Assembly: GCF_031846565.1 (NCBI RefSeq)
Contig: NZ_JAVRHL010000001.1
Coordinates: 806,001-870,000, forward strand
Direction of reading: 5' to 3'
Length of the DNA stretch: 64,000 nt
Source of the DNA: Tropicimonas_B omnivorans
Lineage (GTDB): Bacteria > Pseudomonadota > Alphaproteobacteria > Rhodobacterales > Rhodobacteraceae
Both the position numbers and the translations under genes were made by a program. Of the stretch, positions 17,359 through 26,461 are shown piece by piece. The number at the start of each line of letters is the position of its first letter. Position 1 is the first letter of the stretch. The notes below the pieces were generated by a model. The model made no database searches, was not told the origin of the DNA, and was given only the letters and a program-made list of their open reading frames with translations.

Positions 17359-19599
17359 TCAGTTCCCGCCCCCGAGGATCGTTCCGAGCACGTCCCTCAG
17401 AATGCGCTCGCCGATATTGTCGGGCTGCCGCTGTTGCTGCTGGGGCTGGTATTGCTGCTGGTTTCCGGCGGTCTGCGTCTGCCCCTGATAGACGGGGGCC
17501 TGCTGCTGCGGCTGCTGCTGCTGCGGAGCGGGCGCGGCGACCTGCTGCTGCGGCACGTCCATCGGCAGCGGCCTGACCTCCATGCCCTCATGGACGCGCA
17601 TCATCGCCTCGTGCCAGATCTCGGCCGGAAGGCCGCCGCCGGTGACGCCGGAGAGGGGCGTGTTGTCGTCGTAGCCCATCCAGACGCCGGCCACGTAGTC
17701 GGCGGTGAAGCCGACGAACCAGGCATCCCGCGCGGCGGAGGTGGTGCCGGTCTTGCCGGCGGCGGGGCGGTCGCCGAGCTTCGCGCGCCCGCCGGTGCCG
17801 CCGTCGATCACGCGGCTCATCATCCAGACGAGCTCCCGGGCGGCGTGCTCGGAGATCACCCGCTCGCCGTACCCGCCGTCCTGCCCCATCAGGGCCTCGC
17901 CCTCTCCCTGGATCCGGAGTTCGAGGAGGCCGTAGGGCGACACGGAGCGGCCGCCGTTGAGGATGCCGGCATACGCGCCGGTCATCTCGAGGAGGGACGT
18001 CTCGGAGGCGCCGAGCGCGAGGGCCGGACCGTTGGCGAGGTCGCTGACGATGCCGAACTGTTCGGCCACGGTGCGCACGGCGTCGCGCCCGACCGCTTCG
18101 GACACCTTCACGGCCGGCACGTTCAGGCTGTCCTTGAGAGCGTCCGCAAGGGTCACGCGGCCCTTGAAGTCCCGCGTGTAGTTCTTCGGGCAATACTGAC
18201 CGGAGCCGGGGACGTTGATGCACCAGGGCTCGTCCACCACCGTCGCAAGCGGGGAGTGCCCCATGTCGAGCGCGGCGGCGTAGATGAAGGGCTTGAAGGA
18301 GGAGCCGGACTGGCGCTTGGCCATCGTTGCACGGTTGAACGCGCCGGAGACCTTGCTGCGACGTCCGCCGACCATGGCGCGGACCGCGCCGTCGGCGCTC
18401 ATCACCACGATCGCGGCCTCGGCCTCCGACCCCTCGCGGACCTTCTCCTCGAAAATGTCCGCCAGCGCTCCTTCGGCGGCGCGCTGGATCCGCTGGTCGA
18501 GCGTGGTGCCGATGACGACGTCCTCGGTGGTGTTGCGGGTCAGGAAGTCCGGCCCGGAGGACATCACCCAGTCGGCAAAGTAGCCGCCGGCGCGCGCCTC
18601 GGCGGCGGCGGACAGCTCCGCGGGGTGCGCCCAGGCCTCATCACGTTCGGCCGCGGTGATGTAGTCCTGCTCGTACATCAGGCGGATCACGGTCTCGGCC
18701 CGCGACTGCGCCCGCTCGAGGCTGGAGGTCGGCGCATAGCGCGAGGGGGCGACGAGGAGCCCCGCCAGCATGGCCGACTGGGCGGGATCGAGCTGGCTTA
18801 CATGGGCGCCGAAATAGCGCTCGGCCGCGGCGGCGAACCCGCGCGCGCCGCCGCCGAGATAGGCGCGGTTGAGGTAGATCGTGAGGATCTCCTCCTTGGT
18901 GTACCGCGCCTCCATCGCCATGGCGTAGATCGCTTCCTTGATCTTCCGTCCGACGGTCGTGCGGCGGCAATCCTCCTCGTACTCCGCTTCGGACATGCCC
19001 GAATCGGGGTCGTAGGGATCGCCGAGGCAGAGGAGTTTCGCCGTCTGCTGGGTCAGCGTGGAGCCGCCGTGCCCGGACAGCGGCCCGCGGCCCTCCCGCA
19101 TGTTGATGCGCATGGCGGAGGCGACGCCGCGGGGGCTGACACCGAAATGCCTGAAGAAGCGCCGGTCTTCGGTGGCGACGACGGCGTTGACCACGTTGGG
19201 GTTCACGTCGTTCGTCGAGGTGATGGTGTCGAACTGCTCCCCGCGCCAGGCGAAGACGTCCCCGTTGCGATCGAGGAGCGTGACGGAGCCGCGTGCGCGG
19301 CCATCGACCAGCGCCTCGACGGGCGGAAGCGTCGTGTAATAGTAGCCGACGGCGCCGGCGATCAGCAGGCAGACGATCAGCGCGGTGCGGAAGACGAGGC
19401 CGAAGATCACCCGCATCAGAAGGCGGATGAACGCGGCGATCCAGCCGAGGGGGCCGCCCCGCCGGCGGCGCGCAGGCGCAGAGCGGCTCCGCCGCGCAGC
19501 GCGGGCGGGCTTGGACTTCGCGGGCTTGGGCTGGCGCTTCGGCGCGGCTTTTCCCGCGCGTCGCTCGCCACTCAGGGTGGGCCGCTTGCCTGAACTCAT
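17359..19599 (-). CDS. mrcA: Class A penicillin-binding protein (PBP1A type)
   Basis: This 746-residue bifunctional peptidoglycan synthase has a basic Lys/Arg/Pro N-terminus, one membrane helix near residue 75, a GT51 glycosyltransferase domain (ATEDRRFFRHFG, GGSTLTQQTAKL) and a transpeptidase domain. The transpeptidase motifs are SSFK (SxxK), SLN (SxN) and KTGTT (KTG). The C-terminal 80 residues are Gln/Pro-rich, with runs of Gln up to five long, before DNIGERILRDVLG. A good GAAAGGGGCGAG ribosome site precedes the ATG at 19599. The Gln-rich tail is likely periplasmic and flexible. The length is within the family range. Confidence 0.94.
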   Translation of the reverse strand: MSSGKRPTLSGERRAGKAAPKRQPKPAKSKPARAARRSRSAPARRRRGGPLGWIAAFIRLLMRVIFGLVFRTALIVCLLIAGAVGYYYTTLPPVEALVDGRARGSVTLLDRNGDVFAWRGEQFDTITSTNDVNPNVVNAVVATEDRRFFRHFGVSPRGVASAMRINMREGRGPLSGHGGSTLTQQTAKLLCLGDPYDPDSGMSEAEYEEDCRRTTVGRKIKEAIYAMAMEARYTKEEILTIYLNRAYLGGGARGFAAAAERYFGAHVSQLDPAQSAMLAGLLVAPSRYAPTSSLERAQSRAETVIRLMYEQDYITAAERDEAWAHPAELSAAAEARAGGYFADWVMSSGPDFLTRNTTEDVVIGTTLDQRIQRAAEGALADIFEEKVREGSEAEAAIVVMSADGAVRAMVGGRRSKVSGAFNRATMAKRQSGSSFKPFIYAAALDMGHSPLATVVDEPWCINVPGSGQYCPKNYTRDFKGRVTLADALKDSLNVPAVKVSEAVGRDAVRTVAEQFGIVSDLANGPALALGASETSLLEMTGAYAGILNGGRSVSPYGLLELRIQGEGEALMGQDGGYGERVISEHAARELVWMMSRVIDGGTGGRAKLGDRPAAGKTGTTSAARDAWFVGFTADYVAGVWMGYDDNTPLSGVTGGGLPAEIWHEAMMRVHEGMEVRPLPMDVPQQQVAAPAPQQQQPQQQAPVYQGQTQTAGNQQQYQPQQQQRQPDNIGERILRDVLGTILGGGN

Positions 19600-19736
19600 G
19601 GCGCTCGCCCCTTTCGGTTTCTTGTTCTGCTCGATTGGAGACGTGCTTACCGAACCCTGCGCCAGTTGGGGAGATGGGAAGTGGTCACGTTTTGATTTTC
19701 ATTCTCTGCCCGAAAAATGGTCACCACCGTGTGGGC

Positions 19737-19751
19737 GCCTAAAGTTTAGGC
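19737..19751. promoter_or_regulatory. Perfect 15-bp palindrome upstream of glnK
   Basis: GCCTAAAGTTTAGGC is an exact inverted repeat (GCCTAAA-G-TTTAGGC) about 120 nt upstream of the glnK start, in the divergent region between the PBP gene and glnK. It fits a dimeric regulator site. I found no good sigma-54 promoter match nearby. Confidence 0.4.
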
Positions 19752-19871
19752 ATGTGCGCGTTTCGCAGCAGGCGGGGCAGGCGCCGTTTCTTGAATGCGT
19801 GCCCCCTTTGCGTGCCTTTTCAGCGCCGTGAACTGCCGGAGACATGCCCGGTTCAGCCGAAGGGGACACTA

Positions 19872-20210
19872 GTGAAACTCATCATTGCTGCAATCAAGCC
19901 GTTCAAGCTGGAGGAGGTGCGCGAGGCGCTCACCGCCATCGGCGTGCGCGGCATGATGGTAACCGAGATCAAGGGCTTCGGCTCGCAGTCGGGCCATACC
20001 GAGATCTACCGCGGCGCCGAATACGCCGTGAACTTCGTGCCGAAGGTGAAGCTGGAAATCGTCGTCAGCGCCGCCATGGCCGATCAGGTCATGGAGACGA
20101 TCGCGGCCACCGCCAAGACCGACAAGATCGGCGACGGCAAGATCTTCGTCCTCGACGTGGGCCAGGCCGTCCGGGTTCGCACGGGCGAAACCAACGATAA
20201 CGCGCTTTAA
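19872..20210 (+). CDS. glnK: Nitrogen regulatory protein P-II (GlnK type)
   Basis: This 112-residue signal protein reports glutamine/2-oxoglutarate status and gates AmtB. It starts with GTG (MKLIIAAIKPFKLEEVREAL), preceded by AAGGGG. The uridylylation site Tyr51 lies in the T-loop (TEIYRGAEYAVNFVPK), and the C-terminus IFVLDVGQAVRVRTGE is canonical. I call it GlnK rather than GlnB because amtB follows 34 nt downstream. Sequence alone separates the two paralogues poorly. Confidence 0.95.
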   Translation: MKLIIAAIKPFKLEEVREALTAIGVRGMMVTEIKGFGSQSGHTEIYRGAEYAVNFVPKVKLEIVVSAAMADQVMETIAATAKTDKIGDGKIFVLDVGQAVRVRTGETNDNAL

Positions 20211-20244
20211 GCGCCGGCCGGAACAGACAGGGGATACCGATCCA

Positions 20245-21612
20245 ATGAAACTCAAGTCCACCCTTCCGCTCGTCGCGGTCCTGGCGCTCGCGCCGGGTCT
20301 CGGCATGGCGCAGGAGGCCGCTGAAGCCGCCGAGGCCACGACGGACCTCGCCGCCGCGTCCACCGACAGCGTCTTCATCTTCAACTCGCTGCTGTTCCTG
20401 ATCGGCGGTTTCCTGGTGTTCTGGATGGCCGCGGGCTTCTGCATGCTCGAGGCCGGTCTCGTGCGGTCCAAGAACGTCACGATGCAGCTCACCAAGAACA
20501 TCGCGCTCTTCTCGCTCGCCGCGATCTTCTATTACCTCATCGGTTACAACATCATGTATCCGCTGGGGAACTGGACCATCGGCACCGATGAGACCGGCGG
20601 CTATCTCGGCGCCTTCGGCGTCGCGGTGCTCGAAGCGGTCGGCGTCGGCCGGGATGCCGCTGACGATTACGGCTACGCCTCCACCGGCTCGGACTTCTTC
20701 TTCCAGCTGATGTTCTGCGCCACCACAGCCTCCATCGTCTCGGGCACGCTCGCCGAGCGCATCAAGCTGTGGCCGTTCCTCGTCTTCACCATCATCCTGA
20801 CCGCCCTGATCTATCCGATCCAGGCGTCCTGGAAATGGGGCGGGGGCTTCCTCGACAGCCAGTTCGGCTTCCTCGACTTCGCCGGCTCCACGGTCGTTCA
20901 CTCGGTCGGTGGCTGGGCAGCCCTCGCCGGTGCCATCGTCCTCGGCCCGCGGATCGGCAAGTATGTCGACAGCCGCACGGTCCCGATGCCCGGCTCCAAC
21001 CTTGCCCTGGCCACGCTCGGCACCTTCATCCTGTGGCTCGGCTGGTTCGGCTTCAACGGCGGCTCGCAGCTCGCCATGGGAACCGTCGGCGACGTGGCCG
21101 ACGTCTCGCGGATCTTCGCCAACACCAACACGGCCGCGGCGGGCGGCGCCATCGCGGCGCTCATCCTGACGCAGATGCTCTACGGCAAGGTTGACCTGAC
21201 CATGGTGCTGAACGGCGCCCTCGCCGGCCTCGTCTCGATCACCGCCGAGCCGCTGACCCCGAGCCTCGGTGCGGCGACCCTCATCGGTGCCGTCGGCGGC
21301 GTGATCGTGGTCTTCGCGATCCCGTTCCTCGACAAGCTGAAGATCGATGACGTCGTCGGTGCGATCCCGGTGCACCTCTTCGCCGGGATCTGGGGCACGC
21401 TCGCCGTGGTCCTGACCAACCCCGATGCGACCATCATGGGTCAGCTCATCTCGATCGTCATCGTCGGCGTGTTCGTCTTCGTGGTGTCGCTGGTGGTCTG
21501 GTTCATCCTGAAGGGGGTAATGGGCCTGCGCGTCAGCGAGGAAGCCGAGATCGCCGGCCTCGACACCGCCGAGCTCGGCATGGAAGCCTACCCGGAATTC
21601 CATCGCGGCTGA
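20245..21612 (+). CDS. amtB: Ammonium transporter
   Basis: The 455-residue protein has a cleavable signal sequence (MKLKSTLPLVAVLALAPGLGMA) and then eleven predicted membrane helices. The family signatures are DFAGSTVVHSVGGWAALAGA, FILWLGWFGFNGGS and the pore-histidine region VHLFAGIWGT. It imports ammonium at the inner membrane and is inhibited by GlnK when nitrogen is plentiful. It follows glnK and ends at a strong terminator. Confidence 0.97.
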   Translation: MKLKSTLPLVAVLALAPGLGMAQEAAEAAEATTDLAAASTDSVFIFNSLLFLIGGFLVFWMAAGFCMLEAGLVRSKNVTMQLTKNIALFSLAAIFYYLIGYNIMYPLGNWTIGTDETGGYLGAFGVAVLEAVGVGRDAADDYGYASTGSDFFFQLMFCATTASIVSGTLAERIKLWPFLVFTIILTALIYPIQASWKWGGGFLDSQFGFLDFAGSTVVHSVGGWAALAGAIVLGPRIGKYVDSRTVPMPGSNLALATLGTFILWLGWFGFNGGSQLAMGTVGDVADVSRIFANTNTAAAGGAIAALILTQMLYGKVDLTMVLNGALAGLVSITAEPLTPSLGAATLIGAVGGVIVVFAIPFLDKLKIDDVVGAIPVHLFAGIWGTLAVVLTNPDATIMGQLISIVIVGVFVFVVSLVVWFILKGVMGLRVSEEAEIAGLDTAELGMEAYPEFHRG

Positions 21613-21641
21613 CCGCCCCGGCCTGATGGCCGACAAGATTG

Positions 21642-21672
21642 CCCCGGGCACATGATCGTGCCCGGGGTTTTT
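21642..21672 (+). terminator. Rho-independent terminator of glnK-amtB
   Basis: CCCCGGGCAC pairs perfectly with GTGCCCGGGG across a 6-nt loop and is followed by five T. It lies 30 nt past the amtB stop. Confidence 0.95.
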
Positions 21673-21700
21673 CGTTCGGGGAAGGGCCGGTCCGGTCGGT

Positions 21701-22078
21701 TCAGCCGTTGACGAGTTTCGGTGCGCCGGTGGCCATGTCGGTGCCGAGATAGGCGCGCTTGTCCCCTTTCCAGACACCGAAGCCGCCGCCGAGATGCGCG
21801 ACGGGATCGAGGCCGGCGGCCAGTGCCGCGCGGGCGATCTTCTCGGACCGCGCGCCTCCGGCGCAGTGGAAGACGATGCGCTTGCCGTCCTGCGTCGGCA
21901 GGGCGCCGGCATCGAAATGGGACATCGGGAAAAGAAGCGCGCCCGGAATGCGCTCGAGGGCGTATTCCTGCGGCGTCCGAACGTCTATGAGGACGATCTC
22001 GCCGGTCTCGAGGGCCGCGGCCACCTCCTCCGGCGTCCAGGTTTCAAGGGTGCCCCCGTCCGTCTTTTCCGTCTTCAT
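21701..22078 (-). CDS. Rhodanese-domain protein
   Basis: This 125-residue single rhodanese domain has the active-site loop HCAGGARS (Cys nucleophile) and the landmarks IVLIDVRTPQEYALERIPGALLFP. It probably moves sulfane sulfur or acts as a persulfide carrier. It lies 66 nt downstream of the aminotransferase-GNAT-sseA unit on the same strand, so it may belong to that operon. There is no signal peptide. Confidence 0.92.
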   Translation of the reverse strand: MKTEKTDGGTLETWTPEEVAAALETGEIVLIDVRTPQEYALERIPGALLFPMSHFDAGALPTQDGKRIVFHCAGGARSEKIARAALAAGLDPVAHLGGGFGVWKGDKRAYLGTDMATGAPKLVNG

Positions 22079-22144
22079 CTCGGTCTCTCCGGCGCTGGTT
22101 GAACTCGCCGTTCGAGATAGGGCGGCGCGCCTGAGCGTCAGGGG

Positions 22145-23323
22145 TCAGAGAACGTCTGCGATGGCCCGTGCCGCGGCCGGAATGCTCGCGGGGGTCAGCC
22201 CGGCGACGTTGATCCGCCCGCCGCCCACGACATAGACCGCGTGCTCCTCCCGCATCTGCCTGACGGCGTCGTCCCCGAGGCCGAGGAGGGAGAACATGCC
22301 GCGCTGTTCGGCCAGCACCTGCCAGCCGGGATCGCCCGTCGCCTCCGTCAGCGCCTCGGCGAAGCTGCGGCGAAGCGTGTTGATACGCGTCCGCATGGAC
22401 GACAGCTCTTCGGTCCAGCTTGCGCGAAGGCCCGGATCACCGAGGATCGTCGCCACGATGCGGGCGCCGTGGTCGGGGGGGAAGGCGTAGGAATGGCGGT
22501 TGAGGCTCGCCAGGGTGCCGGAAATCGCGTCCGCGGCCTGCTGGCCCGCCCCGAGGGCCACGACACAGCCGACGCGGTCGCGGTAGAGGCCGAAGCTCTT
22601 CGAGCCGGAGAAGGCGAGCAGGAACTCCGGCAGCCGGTGCGAAAGTTGCCGAAGCCCGGCAAGATCCGCCTCGATCCCGTCTGCGAAGCCCAGATAGGCC
22701 AGATCGACGAGGGGCACCGCACCTCTGCGCTCCAGGAGGTCTCCGAGCGCGCTCCAGTCCGCTGCGGTCAGGTCCGCGCCGGTGGGATTGTGGCAGCAGC
22801 CGTGGAGCAGGACGAGATCGTCCCGTGCCGCCTCGCCCAGGTCCTCCAGCATCGCCGGGACGTCGGCCCGGCCGGTCGCCGGGTCGTAGTAGCGGTAGCG
22901 CCGCCAGCGGATCCCCATCGCGTCGAGGATCGCTTCGTGGTTGGTCCATGTCGGATCGCTGAGCCAGACGGTGAGATCGCTTTGCGCCTTGCGCGCCAGC
23001 TCGAAGGCCTGCCGGATCGCGCCCGTTCCGCCGGGGGTGGCGAGCGTGGCGAGGCGCTCCTGCGGCACGTCGCCGAGGACCAGCTCGGCCACCGCGTTGC
23101 GAAAGCCGGGATCGCCCGAAAGCGCGGTGTAGCCCTTGGTGGTCTGCCGCTCGAGGATACGCGCCTCGGAGTCATGCACCGCCTTCAGGACGGGCGTCGT
23201 GCCGTCCTCGGCCTTGTAGACGCCGACGCCGAGGTCGATCTTGTCGTCCCTCGGATCGGCCGCGAACTCCGCCATCACCCTCAGGATCTTGTCCGGCTCC
23301 GCTGCCGGGAGATGCGCGAACAT
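22145..23323 (-). CDS. Aspartate/aromatic aminotransferase (class I, PLP)
   Basis: The 392-residue protein begins MFAHLPAAEPDKILRVMAEF, typical of the AspC/TyrB group. Other landmarks are IDLGVGVYKAEDGTTPVL, the PLP-contacting LLHGCCHNPTGADLT, DLAYLGFADG, and the Schiff-base lysine in AFSGSKSFGLYRDRVG. It transfers amino groups between aspartate or aromatic amino acids and 2-oxoacids. Enzymes of this group can also transaminate cysteine to 3-mercaptopyruvate, which fits sseA upstream. Its ATG overlaps the GNAT stop by one base. A longer frame reading into the GNAT gene is shadow. Confidence 0.94.
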   Translation of the reverse strand: MFAHLPAAEPDKILRVMAEFAADPRDDKIDLGVGVYKAEDGTTPVLKAVHDSEARILERQTTKGYTALSGDPGFRNAVAELVLGDVPQERLATLATPGGTGAIRQAFELARKAQSDLTVWLSDPTWTNHEAILDAMGIRWRRYRYYDPATGRADVPAMLEDLGEAARDDLVLLHGCCHNPTGADLTAADWSALGDLLERRGAVPLVDLAYLGFADGIEADLAGLRQLSHRLPEFLLAFSGSKSFGLYRDRVGCVVALGAGQQAADAISGTLASLNRHSYAFPPDHGARIVATILGDPGLRASWTEELSSMRTRINTLRRSFAEALTEATGDPGWQVLAEQRGMFSLLGLGDDAVRQMREEHAVYVVGGGRINVAGLTPASIPAAARAIADVL

Positions 23324-23889
23324 CAGTTCGGGATCCGCGAAAGATCGCGCGGACGCGTCAGGATGCGCTCGTGCTCGGTACGCCTGACCGGCTCGAAGCC
23401 GCATCGCTGGTAGAGCCCCAGCGCGCGGGGATGGTCGAGCGTGTTGGTATTCACCGTCATCCGTGTCACTCCGTCGAAATCCCACCCGATATGGATTGCC
23501 GTCTCCAGCATGAAACGCCCGAGGCCCCGCCCGATCGCCTGCGGCGCGAGGCCGAAATAGGACAGATCGCAGGTTTCGGGCTCGCGGTGGTCGAGAAAGA
23601 AGAAGCCGTTCGGCCAGCCGTCCCTGAGGAGGGTCCAGAGCTCGGTGTCCGGATCCTGGATCCAGCTTGCGAGATCTTCCTCTCCGGCCTCGAACATGTC
23701 CTCCCACGAATAGTCGGTCCCGACCGCGCGGTAGAGGTCGAGGAAGTACCAGACCGGCGGCGTGCGCGCGCAGAGGAGCTGCACGGGGCCGGAGAGCGGG
23801 TGGTGCGGCCGGGGATAGGATGGCCGCTCGGTCATCTCCAGCCAGGTGATGGTATAGTCGATCCGGCTTCCCGCTGGCAGAACGCTCAT
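23323..23889 (-). CDS. GNAT family N-acetyltransferase
   Basis: The 188-residue protein has the acetyl-CoA-binding signature of GNATs in LSYFGLAPQAIGRGLGRFMLETA and the later HPRALGLYQRCGFEPV. The target cannot be told. It is joined on both sides: its ATG overlaps the sseA stop by 4 nt, and its stop overlaps the aminotransferase start by one base. This makes cotranslation likely. Confidence 0.9.
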   Translation of the reverse strand: MSVLPAGSRIDYTITWLEMTERPSYPRPHHPLSGPVQLLCARTPPVWYFLDLYRAVGTDYSWEDMFEAGEEDLASWIQDPDTELWTLLRDGWPNGFFFLDHREPETCDLSYFGLAPQAIGRGLGRFMLETAIHIGWDFDGVTRMTVNTNTLDHPRALGLYQRCGFEPVRRTEHERILTRPRDLSRIPN

Positions 23890-24752
23890 CCGGTTTCAAC
23901 CTCCAGTTCGGGAAAGGCGCCCCATTCGGACCAGGAGCCGTCGTAGAGCGAGTTGTCCTCGTGCCCCAGCCGGGCAAGGGCGAGGGAGAGGATCGCGGCG
24001 GTCACGCCGGAGCCGCATGTGGTGATGACGGGGCGGGAGAGATCGACACCGCCGGCCTCGAACGCGGCGCGGAGGCCCGCGGCGTCCTTCATCGTGCCGT
24101 CCGCATTCAGAAGCGTGCTGTAATGGACGTTGAGCGACCCCGGGATGTGGCCCGCGCGCATTCCCGCCCGCGGTTCGGGCTCCTCGCCGCGGAACCGGGA
24201 AGGGGAGCGGGCGTCCACCACCTGACGGTCGCGGGCCTTCGCGGCCTGCGCCACATCCGTCACGTCGGAGAGCAGGTGCGGCCGGGGATGCACGGTCAGG
24301 TGCCGGTCCCGCGCCTGCGCGCGCGTGCCGGTGAGCGGGCGATCCTCGGCGGTCCATTTCGGCAGACCGCCGTCCAGGACCGCGACATCGTCCTTGCCCA
24401 TCAGGCGGAAGAGCCACCAGACCCGCGCGGCCGAGAAGAGGCCCGCGCCGTCATAGATCACCACCTGCTGACCGTCCCCGATCCCTAAGGCGCGCACCCG
24501 CGAGACGAACATTTCTGGCGGCGGCGCCATGTGAGGAAGGCCGGAGCGGTGATCCGCGATCGCGTCGATGTCGAAGAAGCGGGCGCCGGGAACGTGGGCC
24601 GCGTCGAACTCCGCCCCCGCGTCGCGCTCCATGGCCGGAAGGTACCAGGACGCATCGAGGATGCGCAGTGTGTCGTCGCCCAGATGCCGCGACAGCCAGT
24701 CCGTCGAGACCAGCGTGCGGGGATCGTCGAGGGTAGCTGCGTCGCCTGCCAT
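23886..24752 (-). CDS. sseA: 3-mercaptopyruvate sulfurtransferase
   Basis: This 288-residue protein has two rhodanese domains. The N-terminal inactive one has ARFFDIDAIAD and LPHMAPPPEMF; the catalytic one has VVDARSPSRFRG and active-site Cys246 in TTCGSGVTA. The CGSGVTA loop is typical of mercaptopyruvate rather than thiosulfate sulfurtransferases. An AAGGAGG site sets the start at 24752; 18 extra upstream codons are rejected. It moves sulfur from 3-mercaptopyruvate to thiols or cyanide in the cytosol and heads the GNAT-aminotransferase unit. Confidence 0.95.
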   Translation of the reverse strand: MAGDAATLDDPRTLVSTDWLSRHLGDDTLRILDASWYLPAMERDAGAEFDAAHVPGARFFDIDAIADHRSGLPHMAPPPEMFVSRVRALGIGDGQQVVIYDGAGLFSAARVWWLFRLMGKDDVAVLDGGLPKWTAEDRPLTGTRAQARDRHLTVHPRPHLLSDVTDVAQAAKARDRQVVDARSPSRFRGEEPEPRAGMRAGHIPGSLNVHYSTLLNADGTMKDAAGLRAAFEAGGVDLSRPVITTCGSGVTAAILSLALARLGHEDNSLYDGSWSEWGAFPELEVETG

Positions 24753-24833
24753 CACCGGGGCCTCCTTGCCGCCGATATGGCTAGACCGGAGGGCGGGGCC
24801 TTGCAACCCGGCCCGCTGCGGGCGCGCTTCGGG

Positions 24834-25307
24834 TCAGCCGTGTTCCTTGAGGAGCCGCGACTTGGCACGCTGCCAGTCACGCTTCGCCTCGGTCTCCCGC
24901 TTGTCGGGCGCGCGCTTGCCCTTCGCGATGCCGATCTTCAGCTTCGCGATGCCCTTGTGGTTGAAGTAGAGCACCAGCGGCACGAGCGTCATGCCCTTGC
25001 GCTGGGTCTCCGACCACATCCGGGCAAGCTCCTTGTTGTTGGCCAGGAGCTTGCGCCGGCGCCGGTCCTCGTGGCCGAACATCGCCTGCTCGTAAGGCGC
25101 GATGTAGCTGTTCACCAGCCACAGCTCCCCGTCCTTCACCTCGGCGTAACTCTCGGCGATGTTGGCGGTGTTCAGGCGCAGCGATTTCACCTCCGAGCCC
25201 TGCAGGACGATGCCGCATTCGATGTCGTCATCGATGGCATAATCGTAGCGGGCCCGCCGGTTCTCGGCGATCACCTTGTAGTTCGGGTTGTCCTTGGGCT
25301 TGACCAT
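24834..25307 (-). CDS. smpB: SsrA-binding protein
   Basis: The 157-residue protein contains the SmpB core: IAENRRARYDYAI, GIVLQGSEVKSLR, ESYAEVKDGELWLVNSYIAPYE, RRKLLANNKELARM and the basic C-terminal tail with GKRAPDKRETEAKRDWQR. It brings tmRNA to stalled ribosomes. The tmRNA gene is not in the window. It lies downstream of dapA on the same strand, separated by about 117 nt. Confidence 0.97.
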   Translation of the reverse strand: MVKPKDNPNYKVIAENRRARYDYAIDDDIECGIVLQGSEVKSLRLNTANIAESYAEVKDGELWLVNSYIAPYEQAMFGHEDRRRRKLLANNKELARMWSETQRKGMTLVPLVLYFNHKGIAKLKIGIAKGKRAPDKRETEAKRDWQRAKSRLLKEHG

Positions 25308-25424
25308 GACGCGGTCATATAGGGGACATGGCGCTCAGGGCCAATGGGGCGCTCGACATCAGGAGCGCGGGGGCCGGGGCAGCGGACGGCCACATCGCCG
25401 GCCGCCGCCCCGCCCGCCCGGCGC

Positions 25425-26300
25425 TCAGCCGATCAGGCCGGCATGCTCCATCGCGTCCTTCATCGCGAGCCGCACCGTCTCGCTGAGCGGCGTGAGCGGA
25501 AGGCGGACCTCGTCGCGGCAGCGCCCGAGGAGGGACAGCCCGTACTTCGCCCCGGCCACGCCCGGCTCCAGGAAGACCGCGCGGTGGAGCGGCATCAGCT
25601 TGTCCTGGTAGTCCAGCGCCTTGGCGTAATCGCCCGCAAGGGTCGCGGCCTGGAACTCCGCGCAGAGCTTCGGAGCCACGTTCGCGGTCACGGAAATGCA
25701 GCCCTGCCCGCCATGGGCGTTGAACCCGAGGGCAGAGGCGTCCTCGCCGGAGAGCTGGCAGAAGTCCGACCCGCAGGTCTGGCGCTGGCGGGACACCCGC
25801 GCCACATCGCCCGTCGCGTCCTTCACGCCGACGATGCGCGGCAGCTCGGCCAGCCGGCCCATCGATTCGGGCGTCATGTCCACCACCGAGCGGCCGGGGA
25901 TGTTGTAGATGATGATCGGCAGATCGGAGCTTTCGTGAAGTTCCGTGAAATGCGCGATCATGCCGGCCTGCGTCGGCTTGTTGTAGTATGGCGTCACCAC
26001 GAGGGCGGCATCCGCGCCGACATCCTGGGCGTGGCGCACCAGCCGCTTCGCCTCGTGCGTGCTGTTGGAGCCCGCCCCGGCGATCACCGGCACGCGCTTT
26101 GCTGCGATCTGCACCGCGCGCGCGACCACGTCCTCGTGCTCCTTGTGGCTCAGCGTCGGCGTCTCGCCTGTGGTGCCGACGGGCACGATGCCGGTGCTGC
26201 CTTCGGCGATGTGCCATTCGATCAGGGCCTCGAGGGCGCTCCAATCCACCTTGCCGTCCTTGAAGGGCGTCACCAGCGCTGGAATCGATCCTTGAAACAT
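25425..26300 (-). CDS. dapA: 4-hydroxy-tetrahydrodipicolinate synthase
   Basis: This 291-residue enzyme condenses pyruvate with aspartate semialdehyde in lysine and diaminopimelate synthesis. The Schiff-base residue is Lys160 (IVGVKDATGD), the catalytic Tyr132 is in IIIYNIPGRS, and the pyruvate-binding motif GTTGETPTL is at residue 42. It diverges from the lytic transglycosylase gene across about 160 nt, which must hold both promoters. Confidence 0.97.
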   Translation of the reverse strand: MFQGSIPALVTPFKDGKVDWSALEALIEWHIAEGSTGIVPVGTTGETPTLSHKEHEDVVARAVQIAAKRVPVIAGAGSNSTHEAKRLVRHAQDVGADAALVVTPYYNKPTQAGMIAHFTELHESSDLPIIIYNIPGRSVVDMTPESMGRLAELPRIVGVKDATGDVARVSRQRQTCGSDFCQLSGEDASALGFNAHGGQGCISVTANVAPKLCAEFQAATLAGDYAKALDYQDKLMPLHRAVFLEPGVAGAKYGLSLLGRCRDEVRLPLTPLSETVRLAMKDAMEHAGLIG

Positions 26301-26461
26301 TGGTTTTTTTCTCCTGTGCCGGGGGCCGCGCTTCGCGGCGCGCGGACCCTAGCGATGGTCGGAGAGATTGCCAAGTTTGTGAGTTGTGATACGCGGCGCA
26401 GGTTCTACCCTCTGGCTTTGCCTCTTGCCTGTCCCGAAGACGGAACCCGAAGGACTCCGCC

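Noticed and set aside
17434..19593. A 719-codon + strand frame opposite the class A PBP
   Set aside because: No motif support; the opposite strand has complete GT51 and transpeptidase motifs.
22145..23977. A fused GNAT-region plus aminotransferase protein of 610 residues
   Set aside because: The part before 23323 is out of frame with the GNAT protein and has no family match; TGATG coupling shows two separate genes.
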